Source: Methylomonas methanica
Lineage (GTDB): Bacteria; Pseudomonadota; Gammaproteobacteria; Methylococcales; Methylomonadaceae
DNA length: 34,263 nt
Direction: 5' to 3'
NCBI GenBank assembly: GCA_001644045.1
Contig: LUUF01000100.1
Coordinates: forward strand, 1-34,263
Shown: piece by piece, positions 9,967-19,337 of the stretch
How positions within the stretch are numbered: the first letter of the stretch is position 1
Layout: every line of letters starts with the position of its first letter
The notes under the pieces: model-generated
Told to the model about the DNA's origin: nothing
Databases searched by the model: none
Seen by the model: only the letters and a program-made list of their open reading frames with translations
Program-made: the position numbers and the translations under genes

Positions 9967-12825
9967 ATGACCGCCAAACCTCGTATCCTGGTGGTCGACG
10001 ACGACCCTATGATCCGCCTGCTGGTCAAGCAAGTCTTGCACGCAGACGGCTACGAATTGATCGAAACCGACAATGGCCGGGCCGGGTTGGAACAATTTAT
10101 CGCAGCGCGACCGGATCTGGTATTGCTCGACGTGATGATGCCGGAAATGGATGGTTTCAGTTGCTTGGAAGGCATGCGCGCCGCAAGCGACAAGAGCGTA
10201 CCGATCGTGATGATGACGGCGATAGAAGACGCGCAAGCCGTGGAAGACGCCTTTCGGCTGGGCGCCACCGACTTTATCGGCAAACCTATCCAATGGCCGC
10301 TGCTGCCGCATCGAATCAGCTATGTCTTGCGTTCGCATCGCACCACGCAAACGCTGATAGAACAACAAAGCTTACTCAAGCAAAGCGAACAACGCTTCCG
10401 GGACTTGGTGGAAAGCATTGGAAGCGAATACTTTCTTTACTCCCACGACACCGACTGTACTTTTACCTATCTGGGTCCTTCGGTGGAACATATTCTCGGC
10501 TACACGCCCGAGGAATTGCGCCGCGATTGCTTCGATATCACCACCGACAATCCTATCAACCGGATTGCCCGGATGTACACCGAGCTATGCCTGACAGGAA
10601 CGAAGCCGCCCAACTACGAAGTGGAAGTGCGCTGCAAGGACGGCAGCCTGCGCTTACTAAGCCTTAACGAGTCGCCGATGTTCGACGCTCAACAACGCGT
10701 GGTGGCGGTGAACGGCCTGGCGCACGACATCACCGAAATGCGCGGCACGCAACAAGCGCTGGCCGATAGCGAGGAACGCTTGCGGCTGTCCATGCAGGCA
10801 GCCAAACAAGGTTTTTACGATCTCAATCCGCAAACCGGCACGATGATCATCAATGCCGAGTATGCCGGAATGCTCGGCTACGATCCTGCCTGTTTCGACG
10901 CCAGCATCGGCAGTTGGACAAACCGCTTGCATCCGGACGACCGGCAGCGGGTTATCGACACTTACCAGCGTTACATAGCCGGCGAACTGGCTGAGTATCG
11001 CCTCGAATACCGGCAGCGTTGCGCCGACGACAGCTGGAAATGGGTATTGTCGATCGGCAGTATCGTCGAGCGCGACGCTCAGAATCAGCCGGTGCGGATG
11101 CTGGGTACTCACACCGACATCACCGACAGCAAAATGGCGGCCGAACGCCTGAATTTGCTGGCCAAGGTCTTCGAAAACAGCGGCGAGGCCATTTTCCTAT
11201 GCGATCCGGATACCCGCATCGTGTCCAGCAATCAGGCCTATACCAATATCACCGGCTACCGTGCCGAGGAAGTGTTGCAACGAACCCCGTCGATCCTGGA
11301 TGCGCGGCATCTCGAACTCAGCCACTATCAACGCATCTGGCAAGCATTGCGAGAAAACGGCTACTGGCAAGGCGAAATTTGGGATACCCGCAAGAACGGC
11401 GAATCTTATCCGGCGTGGCTGGGTATTTCGGCCATGTACAATACCCACGGCGTAATCAGTCATTACATCGGCATTTTCTCGGACATTACCGAACGCAAGG
11501 CCGCCGAAGCGCAAATCGAATATCTGGCGCGTCACGATCCGCTCACCAACCTGCCCAATCGCACCTTATTGCGCGATCGCTTCGATCAAGCCATGGCTCA
11601 CGCGGTGCGAAACGCCACGCTGGTCGGGTTGCTGTTTCTGGACCTAGATCATTTTAAGAATATTAATGACACGATGGGGCACGACGTCGGCGACCGCCTG
11701 CTGCAAGGTATTGCCGAGCGTCTGGTGCAGTGCGTACGGGAGGTGGACACGGTTTGCCGGCAAGGCGGCGACGAGTTCATCATTATCCTCACCGATATTC
11801 CCGACATTGAAGCCATCACGCAAATTGTCCTGAAAATTCTCGATCAGTTGACTCAGCCGTTTTCGATCGAAGGCGTCACCGTTTGCACCTCATTCAGCAT
11901 AGGCGTCAGTTTGTATCCCAATGACGGACTGACTTTTCACAGCTTATTGAATAAGGCCGACACCGCGATGTATTCGGCCAAAAACGAAGGCCGCAATACC
12001 TTCCGCTTTTTTTCCAACGATATGAATCTGGCGTCTATCGAGCGGATGAATATCGAGAACGGTCTGCGGCTGGCCTTGAAGCGCAACGAATTTCGGCTGC
12101 ACTATCAACCGCAATATTCCATACATAACAACACCGTGATTGGCGCGGAAGCCTTGCTGCGCTGGCAACCGGAAAACAGCCCGATGATTCCGCCGGCCAA
12201 GTTCATCCCCATCGCCGAAGATAACGGCTTGATCGTCTCGATAGGGGACTGGGTGTTACGCGAAGCTTGCAGGCAAAATAAGGTCTGGCACGATGCCGGC
12301 TTGAAACTGCTGGTCACCGTTAATATCTCGGCCCTACAGTTTAAACGCGGCAACTTGCTGGAATCGGTGCAGGCCGCGTTGAACGATTCCGGCCTGGAAC
12401 CGCGCTATCTGGAACTGGAATTAACCGAATCGGTACTAATGTTCGACACAAATGCCGTGATCAACACCATCGCCCAGCTGCGCGCCTTAGGGGTTAGTTT
12501 TGCCATCGACGACTTCGGCACCGGCTATTCCTCGCTCAGTTATTTGAAACGCTTTGCGGTAAACAAACTAAAAATCGATCAATCGTTTATCCGGGATTTG
12601 ACTTCCGGCAAGGCCGAAGACACCGCCATCGTTAAAGCCATCCTGCAATTGGGCGATACGTTGGGGCTGCTGACCTTGGCCGAAGGCGTGGAAACCAAGG
12701 AGCAAGCCGAGCAACTGAGTCTACTTGGTTGCCGCAAAGCGCAAGGCTTTTATTGGAATCAACCGCTGCCCGCCGACGAATTCGCCCGACTGTTTACGCC
12801 TGATTCTCCAAAACCGGTCGTTTAA
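9967..12825 (+). CDS. REC-(PAS)3-GGDEF-EAL response regulator, both catalytic sites intact
   Basis: A 952-aa c-di-GMP regulator. REC is about 6-122 (D55 in LLDVMMPEMDG). Three PAS modules follow at about 145-265, 272-390 and 395-515. GGDEF is about 520-680 and EAL about 695-940. The cyclase motif GGDEF is intact at 600-604. An RxxD product-inhibition site (REVD) lies exactly five residues before it. EAL is intact at 728-730, with LELTESVLM, IDDFGTGYSSL and AEGVET. It can therefore in principle both make and break c-di-GMP. It starts one base after the previous stop (TGATATG), so it is almost certainly co-translated. Its REC domain closely resembles that of its neighbour, including GATDFI-KP-W-LPHR, supporting tandem duplication. 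The stop codon overlaps that of the convergent gene downstream. Confidence 0.93.
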   Translation: MTAKPRILVVDDDPMIRLLVKQVLHADGYELIETDNGRAGLEQFIAARPDLVLLDVMMPEMDGFSCLEGMRAASDKSVPIVMMTAIEDAQAVEDAFRLGATDFIGKPIQWPLLPHRISYVLRSHRTTQTLIEQQSLLKQSEQRFRDLVESIGSEYFLYSHDTDCTFTYLGPSVEHILGYTPEELRRDCFDITTDNPINRIARMYTELCLTGTKPPNYEVEVRCKDGSLRLLSLNESPMFDAQQRVVAVNGLAHDITEMRGTQQALADSEERLRLSMQAAKQGFYDLNPQTGTMIINAEYAGMLGYDPACFDASIGSWTNRLHPDDRQRVIDTYQRYIAGELAEYRLEYRQRCADDSWKWVLSIGSIVERDAQNQPVRMLGTHTDITDSKMAAERLNLLAKVFENSGEAIFLCDPDTRIVSSNQAYTNITGYRAEEVLQRTPSILDARHLELSHYQRIWQALRENGYWQGEIWDTRKNGESYPAWLGISAMYNTHGVISHYIGIFSDITERKAAEAQIEYLARHDPLTNLPNRTLLRDRFDQAMAHAVRNATLVGLLFLDLDHFKNINDTMGHDVGDRLLQGIAERLVQCVREVDTVCRQGGDEFIIILTDIPDIEAITQIVLKILDQLTQPFSIEGVTVCTSFSIGVSLYPNDGLTFHSLLNKADTAMYSAKNEGRNTFRFFSNDMNLASIERMNIENGLRLALKRNEFRLHYQPQYSIHNNTVIGAEALLRWQPENSPMIPPAKFIPIAEDNGLIVSIGDWVLREACRQNKVWHDAGLKLLVTVNISALQFKRGNLLESVQAALNDSGLEPRYLELELTESVLMFDTNAVINTIAQLRALGVSFAIDDFGTGYSSLSYLKRFAVNKLKIDQSFIRDLTSGKAEDTAIVKAILQLGDTLGLLTLAEGVETKEQAEQLSLLGCRKAQGFYWNQPLPADEFARLFTPDSPKPVV

Positions 12826-13652
12826 AACAGTCTCCAAATCGGCGTAGCACCGTCCGGCAAGGCCGCCAGACGCCCCAACTCCAGCCATTGATTGCCCGGC
12901 GCATGAAAATCCGAGCCCATGGACGCATGCAGCTGATGTTTGCTGGCGTGCAAATAACTTAAGCGAATATCGTCTATGCTGGCTCGCCCGGTAACCACTT
13001 CTATACCCTGGCCGCCCGCCGCCTTGAAAGCGATTAAGGCTTTGTTGATCCATTTGGTGCTGAGTTTATAACGCAAGGGATGCGCCAGCACCGCCACACC
13101 GCCGGCGGCCCGAATCCAGCCGACGCACTCGGCCAGGCTGGCCCAAACCGTCGGCACATAAGCCGGTTTGCCCTTGCTCAAATAACGATCGAAAGCGTCC
13201 TGCTGGGTTTCGACAATCCCTCGAGTAACCAGAAAGTCGGCAAAATGCAGGCGGGTGATTTCGCCGTTACCGGCGATTTGTCTTAAAGTCGCATAGGCAT
13301 CGGCTATGCCCTTCCTCGCTAGTTTTTCGGCAATTTTTTGCGCGCGTTGGTCGCGAATAATTTGTTGCTTGGCAATACCCTCGAGTAATCCCGGATGTTG
13401 CGGATCGATATTTAAACCGACGATATGCAGGCAATGGCTTTCGAAACTGGCCGACAATTCGATGCCGGAAATCAAGCGGATGCCTGCTTGCGCGGCGGCC
13501 TCACCGGCCTCCTGTAAACCGGCGGTAGTATCGTGATCGGTCAAGGCCAGCGCGGTAACGCCATGCTGTTGGGCGCGCAACACCAACTCGGTGGGCGACA
13601 AAGCGCCGTCGGACGCGGTGGAATGACTGTGTAAATCGTATAATTCCGACAC
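12822..13652 (-). CDS. rnm: PHP-domain phosphoesterase, RNase AM (YciV/TrpH) family
   Basis: A 276-aa protein of the PHP family that includes E. coli RNase AM (YciV, formerly TrpH), a 5'-3' exonuclease/phosphatase on short RNA and nucleotide 3',5'-bisphosphates. Metal ligands are visible: H8 and H10 in DLHSHS, D15, D39-H40-D41 in TDHDTT, E65 in GIELSA, an AHP motif mid-protein and SDFHAPG near the end. The start is GTG and overlaps the TAG stop of the upstream ABC exporter gene by one base (TAGTG), so the two are translationally coupled. Its stop overlaps by four bases with the convergent GGDEF-EAL gene. The assignment to RNase AM rests on length and motif order. Confidence 0.85.
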   Translation of the reverse strand: MSELYDLHSHSTASDGALSPTELVLRAQQHGVTALALTDHDTTAGLQEAGEAAAQAGIRLISGIELSASFESHCLHIVGLNIDPQHPGLLEGIAKQQIIRDQRAQKIAEKLARKGIADAYATLRQIAGNGEITRLHFADFLVTRGIVETQQDAFDRYLSKGKPAYVPTVWASLAECVGWIRAAGGVAVLAHPLRYKLSTKWINKALIAFKAAGGQGIEVVTGRASIDDIRLSYLHASKHQLHASMGSDFHAPGNQWLELGRLAALPDGATPIWRLF

Positions 13653-15448
13653 TATTGGTAATCACCGTAAAGTTTGGCGTACAAGCCGTTTTGTTGGATC
13701 AAGGAATCGTGTTTGCCTTGTTCGCAAATCTGTCCTTGTTCGAAGACATACACATGATCGGCCTGTTTCACGGCACTGAGTCTATGGGCAATAATGATGG
13801 TCGTGCGGCCTTCCAGAAAGGTGCTCAAGGCTTGGTGCAGTTTATACTCGGTTTCGCTATCCAGCGCCGAGGTAGCCTCGTCGAGAATCACCACCGCCGG
13901 ATGGCTGACTATCATCCGGGCGATGGCCAGCCGTTGCCGCTGGCCGCCGGACAGCCGCATACCCTGCCGGCCCACCACCGTATCCAGCCCCTGCGGCTGT
14001 TCCTCGACGGTGAGCTTCATTTGCGCAATCTCCAAGGCGTGCCACAGTTCGGCGTCGGCAATCTCCCGGCCCAGAGTCAGATTCGCGCGTATCGTATCGT
14101 TTAGTAAGGCCGGATGCTGTAACACCGTCGCCACATGCTCGCGCACCACGTCCAAGCCTATCCGATCCAGCGGCACACCGTCGAAATAAATCATGCCGCT
14201 GCCTGGCGGATACAAGCCGATCAAGGTTTGCGCCAACGTAGACTTGCCGCCGCCGCTGGCGCCAACCAACGCGATTTTTTCGCCGGCCGGAATGGTGAGA
14301 TTAATACCATTCAGTACCGGCTCGTCCTTGTAACTAAAATGCAGGTTTTTAACGCTGACCGATACGGTTTTACGCCCGGCAAACGGGTTTTGCAAATGCG
14401 GATAGTAAGGTTCGCGCTGCAGCAGGGTCAGCTGGTTGACACGGGCCAACGCGGCCTTGGCGGCGTAAAAGGACTGCTGAATGCTTAAGATCTCCTGCAC
14501 CGGTGCCATCATGAACCACAGATAGCCGAATACCGCCAACATCTCGCCTATGGTCAAGTTGGAATACAGCACCATCAGCATCGCGGTCGCCCGGAAAATG
14601 TCGAAACCAAATAAAAAAGTCAAAAAGCTCAGACGCACCGTCGCGTCGCTTTTCCAGGCATAAATGGTCGAGTGATTTTTCACCGCAAGCGCACTACCTA
14701 TCAATTGCCGGCAATAGTGCTCCTCCCGGTTACTGGCGCGGATTTGATGGATTGCTTCCAGCGTTTCGCTCAAGGCCTGTTGGAATACTGCGTAAGCTTT
14801 ATTCTCGTTGGCTTTCAGTTCCTTGACCCTTGAACCAACAGCCCTGGCCAGATAAATCACCAGCGGGTTCAAAAAAATAATGAACAAACCCAATTGCCAA
14901 TGCATCCACAGCAGAATCAATGCGGTGCCGAACACGGTCAGTACCGCCACCAATAATTTGCTGATCGTGGTACCGATGAAATTATCCAGGGTATCCAAGT
15001 CGGTCACCATGTGCGAGCTGACCGTACCGCTGCCCAGGCTTTCATATTCGGACATCGATATATGCTGCAAATGCTTCACCAAACTTTCGCGAATCCGAAA
15101 GATCACATCCTTGGCAATATTGGAAAACTGCCGGGTCTGGATGATGTTCAGTACCAAGGCAAACAAACGCAATACCAAGCTGGCCAGCAAAATAATGGCA
15201 ATGTAAACCGCAGGTTGCTGCCACTCGCCCGGCAGCCAAGGATTGAGGCTCTTCAGCACCACACCCGGATGGTTAAGCAAGACCTCGTCTACTAACAGCG
15301 GCATCAATAGGGGCACCGGCACGCTGGCGACGGTTGCCAAAATTGCGACGAAATGCCCGTTGATCAGTTGTTTTTTATGCTGCTGAGCGATGCGGTAGAT
15401 GTACTGCCAGGAGTATTCGGCTTGCGCCGCGCGGTTTGATGTTTTCAA
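13652..15448 (-). CDS. Type I ABC exporter, fused permease and ATPase
   Basis: A 598-aa half-exporter of the MsbA/multidrug class. The N-terminal transmembrane domain (about 1-330, six helices likely) is followed by an ATPase with Walker A GASGGGKST (396-404), signature LSGGQRQR (about 499), Walker B VVILDEATSALD (D523, E524) and H-loop H555. It should work as a homodimer in the inner membrane, exporting a lipid, peptide or drug-like substrate; the substrate cannot be told. The predicted start is TTG (the minus-strand codon at 15448-15446), as no nearby ATG is in frame. The gene diverges from slt with only about 100 bases between chosen starts. It is coupled to the downstream PHP gene by a one-base overlap. 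Confidence 0.88.
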   Translation of the reverse strand: MKTSNRAAQAEYSWQYIYRIAQQHKKQLINGHFVAILATVASVPVPLLMPLLVDEVLLNHPGVVLKSLNPWLPGEWQQPAVYIAIILLASLVLRLFALVLNIIQTRQFSNIAKDVIFRIRESLVKHLQHISMSEYESLGSGTVSSHMVTDLDTLDNFIGTTISKLLVAVLTVFGTALILLWMHWQLGLFIIFLNPLVIYLARAVGSRVKELKANENKAYAVFQQALSETLEAIHQIRASNREEHYCRQLIGSALAVKNHSTIYAWKSDATVRLSFLTFLFGFDIFRATAMLMVLYSNLTIGEMLAVFGYLWFMMAPVQEILSIQQSFYAAKAALARVNQLTLLQREPYYPHLQNPFAGRKTVSVSVKNLHFSYKDEPVLNGINLTIPAGEKIALVGASGGGKSTLAQTLIGLYPPGSGMIYFDGVPLDRIGLDVVREHVATVLQHPALLNDTIRANLTLGREIADAELWHALEIAQMKLTVEEQPQGLDTVVGRQGMRLSGGQRQRLAIARMIVSHPAVVILDEATSALDSETEYKLHQALSTFLEGRTTIIIAHRLSAVKQADHVYVFEQGQICEQGKHDSLIQQNGLYAKLYGDYQ

Positions 15449-15481
15449 GGTAATGAAACGAATTCGATGAAGTTTAACGAT

Positions 15482-15487
15482 TATAAT
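15482..15487 (+). promoter_or_regulatory. Candidate -10 box for slt
   Basis: A perfect TATAAT hexamer lies 65 bases before the ATG at 15552, in the short gap between the divergent exporter and slt genes. No good -35 hexamer stands at 16-18 bases. The box overlaps the most upstream possible ATG (15486), which argues that translation starts further down. Low certainty. Confidence 0.35.
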
Positions 15488-15551
15488 GGCCCGGCCTACT
15501 TTGCAAAAACTTCTTGCTCAGTGTTTCGTGTCGGCTATCGTGGAAATTGAT

Positions 15552-17468
15552 ATGCATGTTATTCCGTGTTTTTTACTGCTTGCCGCTCTGACCGGCATTT
15601 TGCCGAACAGTGCCCGGGCGGATGAAATCTCTCTTGTCACGCAACGTCAGCAATTTTTGCGCGCCGAACAAGCGCTTAACCAGAATCGCGATGCCGAGTA
15701 TTTCGCGCTGGCATCTGGACTGAAAGACTACCCGCTGTATCCTTATCTGCAATACCAGTGGTTAAAAAATCATTTGGACGCCGACGGCGACATCAAGCAG
15801 TTTCTAGCCGATTACGCCGCCAGCCGATACGCGGCCGGACTGCGGCAAAGGTGGTTGCTGGCTTTGGGTAAAAAACGGCAGTGGCCGCTGCTGTTGAATA
15901 ATTATCAAGGCAGTGATGATCCGGAACTGCAATGCTACGTCGGCTTGGCTCAATTCGAAACCGGCCAAACCTTGGAAGCATTCAATCAAGCCCGCGCCTT
16001 GTGGTTAAGCGGTAAATCGCAACCGGATAATTGCGATGCCCTGTTCGAAGTTTATAAATCCTCGCCGTACTTTAATAAGGAACTGATAAACCAACGATTT
16101 CACGCAGCGCTCAATCGCGACAATCAAAGCCTGGCAAGCTACATGACCCGCTTCCTCAGCGGCCCGGAACTCAATCTGGCCAATATCTGGTTAAAGCTAC
16201 ACCGGCAGCCGGAAACCGTTACCGCTGATACCGGCTGGCGTGAGAACCCCGAGCAAGCGGGAGAACTGTTTGCGCATGCAATTGATCGCTGGTTGGAAAC
16301 CGATGTCGGAGCGGCCATGACAACGTGGGACAACGTTAAAGCGCAAATCACCATTGCGCCGGCAACGACTGCTGTTATCGAAAAACGCATAGCAGTCGCA
16401 CTGGCCTTAAAACACGACAAGCGCGCCTACGCCCGCTTGTCACTGCTGGAAAATAGCGACGAGTCGGCGCGGGAATGGCGGGTCAGAGCCGCATTGAACA
16501 CGCAAAACTGGCAAGACGTCACTACCGCGATTGCCGGTCTTAACGACGAAGAAAAATCTCGGGAAAAATGGCAGTACTGGCAAGCTCGCGGCTTGGCAGA
16601 ATCGGGCCAGAGCGCGGCAGCCAATGCCTTGTTTCAGCAGCTGGCGAAAAATCGCAGCTTTTACGGCTTTCTGGCGGCCGGCAGGTTAAGACAAGCCATC
16701 GAACTGGTCGATAGACCGCTGACGGTATCTAGCCAGGATCTGGATTTTTTACAAAATCAACCGGACTTTCAGGTATTTTTCGAACTACTCGCTATCGATA
16801 GAAAACCGGAAGCCAAACGCCAATGGTGGTACGCAATAGCCAAACTCGATAGTCGTCAGTTGCCAGTCGCCGCCAAACTGGCACAACAAGCGAATTGTCC
16901 GGCTTTGGCGATTGCCACGATAGCCAAGGCCAACCATTGGGACGATGTGAATCTGCGTTTTCCGTTGGCATATGTCCAGCAAATCCAAAGCAACGCCGCC
17001 GCGCAACAATTGGATCCGGCCTTGCTTCTGGGTTTAATCCGCCAAGAAAGCGCGTTCGATGAATTGGCCGACTCGCCGGCCGGCGCCAAGGGCTTGATGC
17101 AAGTCATGCCGAACACCGGCCGCCAAATCGCCGCCGACCTGCGCGATAATTGGGATAGCGACTACAACCTGTTCAAACCGGAACTCAACGTCAAGTACGG
17201 CGCGTTTTATTTCAAAAAACTCCTACGCCAATTCAACGGCCACGTCGCATTAGCCGCAGCTGCCTATAATGCCGGCGCCAACAAGGTCAAACGCTGGTTA
17301 CCGGAAAACCGCACGCTACCGGCCGATATTTGGATAGAAACCATACCTTATAAGGAAACACGCGGTTATGTAGCATCAGTGTTGATGTATAGCTTGATTT
17401 ACCAGCAGCGCCTGCAACGCGGCAGCTTAAAGATCGACGATCTGCTGCGCGAGGTAATGCCCGGATAA
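15552..17468 (+). CDS. slt: Soluble lytic murein transglycosylase (Slt70 family)
   Basis: A periplasmic lytic transglycosylase that cleaves peptidoglycan glycan strands to 1,6-anhydro-muropeptides. It has 638 aa from the chosen start. The signal peptide is HVIPCFLLLAALTGILPNS, cleaved near ARA. A long alpha-superhelical U-domain follows, then the SLT domain with catalytic Glu (about E499, in RQESAFD), GAKGLMQVMPNTGRQ and AAAYNAGANKVKRW. An in-frame ATG at 15486 would add 22 residues before the signal peptide, but it overlaps a TATAAT box, so 15552 is preferred. It is divergent from the ABC exporter and monocistronic by appearance. Confidence 0.9.
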   Translation: MHVIPCFLLLAALTGILPNSARADEISLVTQRQQFLRAEQALNQNRDAEYFALASGLKDYPLYPYLQYQWLKNHLDADGDIKQFLADYAASRYAAGLRQRWLLALGKKRQWPLLLNNYQGSDDPELQCYVGLAQFETGQTLEAFNQARALWLSGKSQPDNCDALFEVYKSSPYFNKELINQRFHAALNRDNQSLASYMTRFLSGPELNLANIWLKLHRQPETVTADTGWRENPEQAGELFAHAIDRWLETDVGAAMTTWDNVKAQITIAPATTAVIEKRIAVALALKHDKRAYARLSLLENSDESAREWRVRAALNTQNWQDVTTAIAGLNDEEKSREKWQYWQARGLAESGQSAAANALFQQLAKNRSFYGFLAAGRLRQAIELVDRPLTVSSQDLDFLQNQPDFQVFFELLAIDRKPEAKRQWWYAIAKLDSRQLPVAAKLAQQANCPALAIATIAKANHWDDVNLRFPLAYVQQIQSNAAAQQLDPALLLGLIRQESAFDELADSPAGAKGLMQVMPNTGRQIAADLRDNWDSDYNLFKPELNVKYGAFYFKKLLRQFNGHVALAAAAYNAGANKVKRWLPENRTLPADIWIETIPYKETRGYVASVLMYSLIYQQRLQRGSLKIDDLLREVMPG

Positions 17469-17471
17469 AAA

Positions 17472-17500
17472 TTGAGCTGATTTTTTAAGCCGATTATTAG
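17472..17500 (+). promoter_or_regulatory. Candidate sigma-70 promoter for fabA
   Basis: TTGAGC (17472-17477), a 17-base spacer and TATTAG (17495-17500) lie just after the slt stop, about 45 bases before the fabA start. A second -10-like GATAAT follows at 17500-17505. No FabR- or FadR-like operator was recognised by eye. Supported only by pattern and spacing. Confidence 0.35.
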
Positions 17501-17544
17501 ATAATGCCGCAGTTTTTGAACCCACCAACCAGGTAAAAATTAAG

Positions 17545-18060
17545 ATGGAGAAGCAGCACAGTTTCACGCGCGAAGAATTATTAATGTCCGGCCGCGGCGA
17601 GTTATACGGCCCGACCAACGCGCAGCTACCGCTTCCCAATATGCTGATGATGGACCGCATCGTCCATATTTCCGATGAAGGCGGCAAATACGGCAAGGGC
17701 GAAATCATTGCCGAGTTGGACATTACCCCCGAATTATGGTTTTTCGACTGCCATTTTCAAGGTGACCCGGTCATGCCCGGCTGTCTTGGTTTGGACGCGA
17801 TGTGGCAATTGGTCGGCTTCTATTTGTGCTGGCTGGGCGGCCCCGGCAAAGGTCGCGCGCTGGGTTGCGGCGAAGTTAAATTCACCGGCCAGGTGCTGCC
17901 GACAGCCAAAAAAGTCACTTATAAAATCGACTTGAAACGCGTGATTCTGCGCAAGCTGGTCATGGGCATCGCCGATGCCACGATGGAAGTCGATGGCAAA
18001 CAAATCTACGAAGCGACCGATTTACGAGTCGGCTTATTCACTTCCACCCAAGATTTCTAA
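17545..18060 (+). CDS. fabA: 3-hydroxydecanoyl-ACP dehydratase/isomerase
   Basis: FabA, 171 aa, the full usual length. It dehydrates 3-hydroxydecanoyl-ACP and isomerises the trans-2 product to cis-3-decenoyl-ACP, the branch point to unsaturated fatty acids in the cytosol. Catalytic H70 ([15 protein letters not shown]) and D84 ([11 protein letters not shown]) are at the same numbers as in the E. coli enzyme. Only a weak AGGT lies upstream of the ATG. The fabB gene follows ten bases later, the usual functional partner, so the two form an operon for anaerobic-type unsaturated fatty acid synthesis. Confidence 0.97.
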   Translation: MEKQHSFTREELLMSGRGELYGPTNAQLPLPNMLMMDRIVHISDEGGKYGKGEIIAELDITPELWFFDCHFQGDPVMPGCLGLDAMWQLVGFYLCWLGGPGKGRALGCGEVKFTGQVLPTAKKVTYKIDLKRVILRKLVMGIADATMEVDGKQIYEATDLRVGLFTSTQDF

Positions 18061-18070
18061 GGAAACCGTC

Positions 18071-19291
18071 ATGAAACGCGTAGTTGTAACAGGTTTAGGG
18101 ATAGTTTCCAGCATCGGCAACAACCGGGACGAAGTGGTCGATTCCTTGAGAACCGGCCGCTCCGGTATCGTTCACGCTCCCGTCTATGAAGAGATGGGCT
18201 TTCGCAGCCATGTGCACGGCCCGGTCAACATCAACCTGGATGAAGCGATAGACCGTAAAGTTAAACGCTTTATGGGCGACGGCGCCGCTTACAATTATCT
18301 GGCTATGGAACAAGCCATCGCCGACTCCGGTCTGGAAGAGTCGCAAATTTCCAATGTCCGTACCGGCTTGGTCATGGGCTCCGGCGGACCGTCAACGTCC
18401 AACTTGGTGGATTCAGCCGACATTCTCCGCTCCAAAGGCGTGAAGAAAGTCGGTCCGTATATGGTGACCCGCGCCATGTCCAGCACCAACACAGCCTGCC
18501 TGGCCACGCCTTTCAAAATCAAAGGTGTCAATTACTCCATCAGTTCCGCGTGCGCAACCAGTGCCCACTGTATTGGTCATGCGATGGAATTGATTCAACT
18601 GGGCAAGCAAGACATCGTTTTTGCTGGCGGCGGCGAAGAACTGCACTGGACTATGTCCGTGATGTTCGACGCGATGGGCGCACTGTCTTCAAAATATAAT
18701 GACACGCCAGCCACGGCATCACGCCCCTACGACGAAACCCGCGACGGCTTCGTCATCTCCGGCGGCGGCGGTGTTTTGGTGATTGAGGAACTGGAACACG
18801 CTAAAGCGCGCGGCGCAAAAATCTACGCAGAGCTGGTCGGCTATGGCGCCACTTCCGATGGCTACGACATGGTACAACCCTCCGGCGAAGGCGCGGTCCG
18901 CTGCATGCAACAAGCCTTGGCTACCGTTCATGAAAAAATCGACTATATCAACGCGCACGGCACCAGCACCCCGGTAGGCGATACCCGAGAACTGGAAGCG
19001 ATGCGCGAGGTATTCGGCGCCGACGGCGTACCAGCGGTCAGCTCAACCAAATCCTTGACCGGACATGCCCTGGGTGCGGCTGGCGTCAACGAAGCCATTT
19101 ATTCTTTGCTGATGATGCAAGAAAACTTCTTGAGCGCATCCGCCAATATCAACCAACTCGACCCAGGCGCGGCCGGCATTCCGATTGTTAGAGAATATCG
19201 GGATAACGTCACGCTGAACACCATCATGTCCAACAGCTTCGGTTTCGGCGGCACCAACGCCACGCTGATTTTCCAACGCTATAACGGCTAA
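18071..19291 (+). CDS. fabB: 3-oxoacyl-ACP synthase I
   Basis: FabB, 406 aa. It is the condensing enzyme that elongates the cis-3-decenoyl-ACP made by FabA. The Cys-His-His triad is visible: C161 in [13 protein letters not shown]296 in [11 protein letters not shown] and H332 in [11 protein letters not shown]. The C-terminal [15 protein letters not shown] is typical. The start is the ATG at 18071, with the weak GGAAA ribosome site in the fabA-fabB gap; a longer frame reading back into fabA has no family support. The tight fabA-fabB linkage confirms FabB rather than FabF. Confidence 0.97.
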   Translation: MKRVVVTGLGIVSSIGNNRDEVVDSLRTGRSGIVHAPVYEEMGFRSHVHGPVNINLDEAIDRKVKRFMGDGAAYNYLAMEQAIADSGLEESQISNVRTGLVMGSGGPSTSNLVDSADILRSKGVKKVGPYMVTRAMSSTNTACLATPFKIKGVNYSISSACATSAHCIGHAMELIQLGKQDIVFAGGGEELHWTMSVMFDAMGALSSKYNDTPATASRPYDETRDGFVISGGGGVLVIEELEHAKARGAKIYAELVGYGATSDGYDMVQPSGEGAVRCMQQALATVHEKIDYINAHGTSTPVGDTRELEAMREVFGADGVPAVSSTKSLTGHALGAAGVNEAIYSLLMMQENFLSASANINQLDPGAAGIPIVREYRDNVTLNTIMSNSFGFGGTNATLIFQRYNG

Positions 19292-19299
19292 TCTTGCGC

Positions 19300-19321
19300 G
19301 GCTGGAACAACAGTTTCAGCC
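19300..19321 (+). terminator. Possible weak hairpin after fabB
   Basis: A nine-pair stem with one G-T pair (GGCTGGAAC / GTTTCAGCC, loop AACA) starts nine bases after the fabB stop. It is followed by GCCTTTC rather than a real T-tract. It may attenuate readthrough into ttcA, but it is not a convincing Rho-independent terminator. Confidence 0.3.
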
Positions 19322-19337
19322 GCCTTTCACCGCATCC

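Noticed and set aside
17975..18070. A longer fabB start inside fabA adding 32 residues
   Set aside because: The added residues are fabA codons in another frame and precede the standard FabB N-terminus ([10 protein letters not shown]); the ATG at 18071 gives the usual length.
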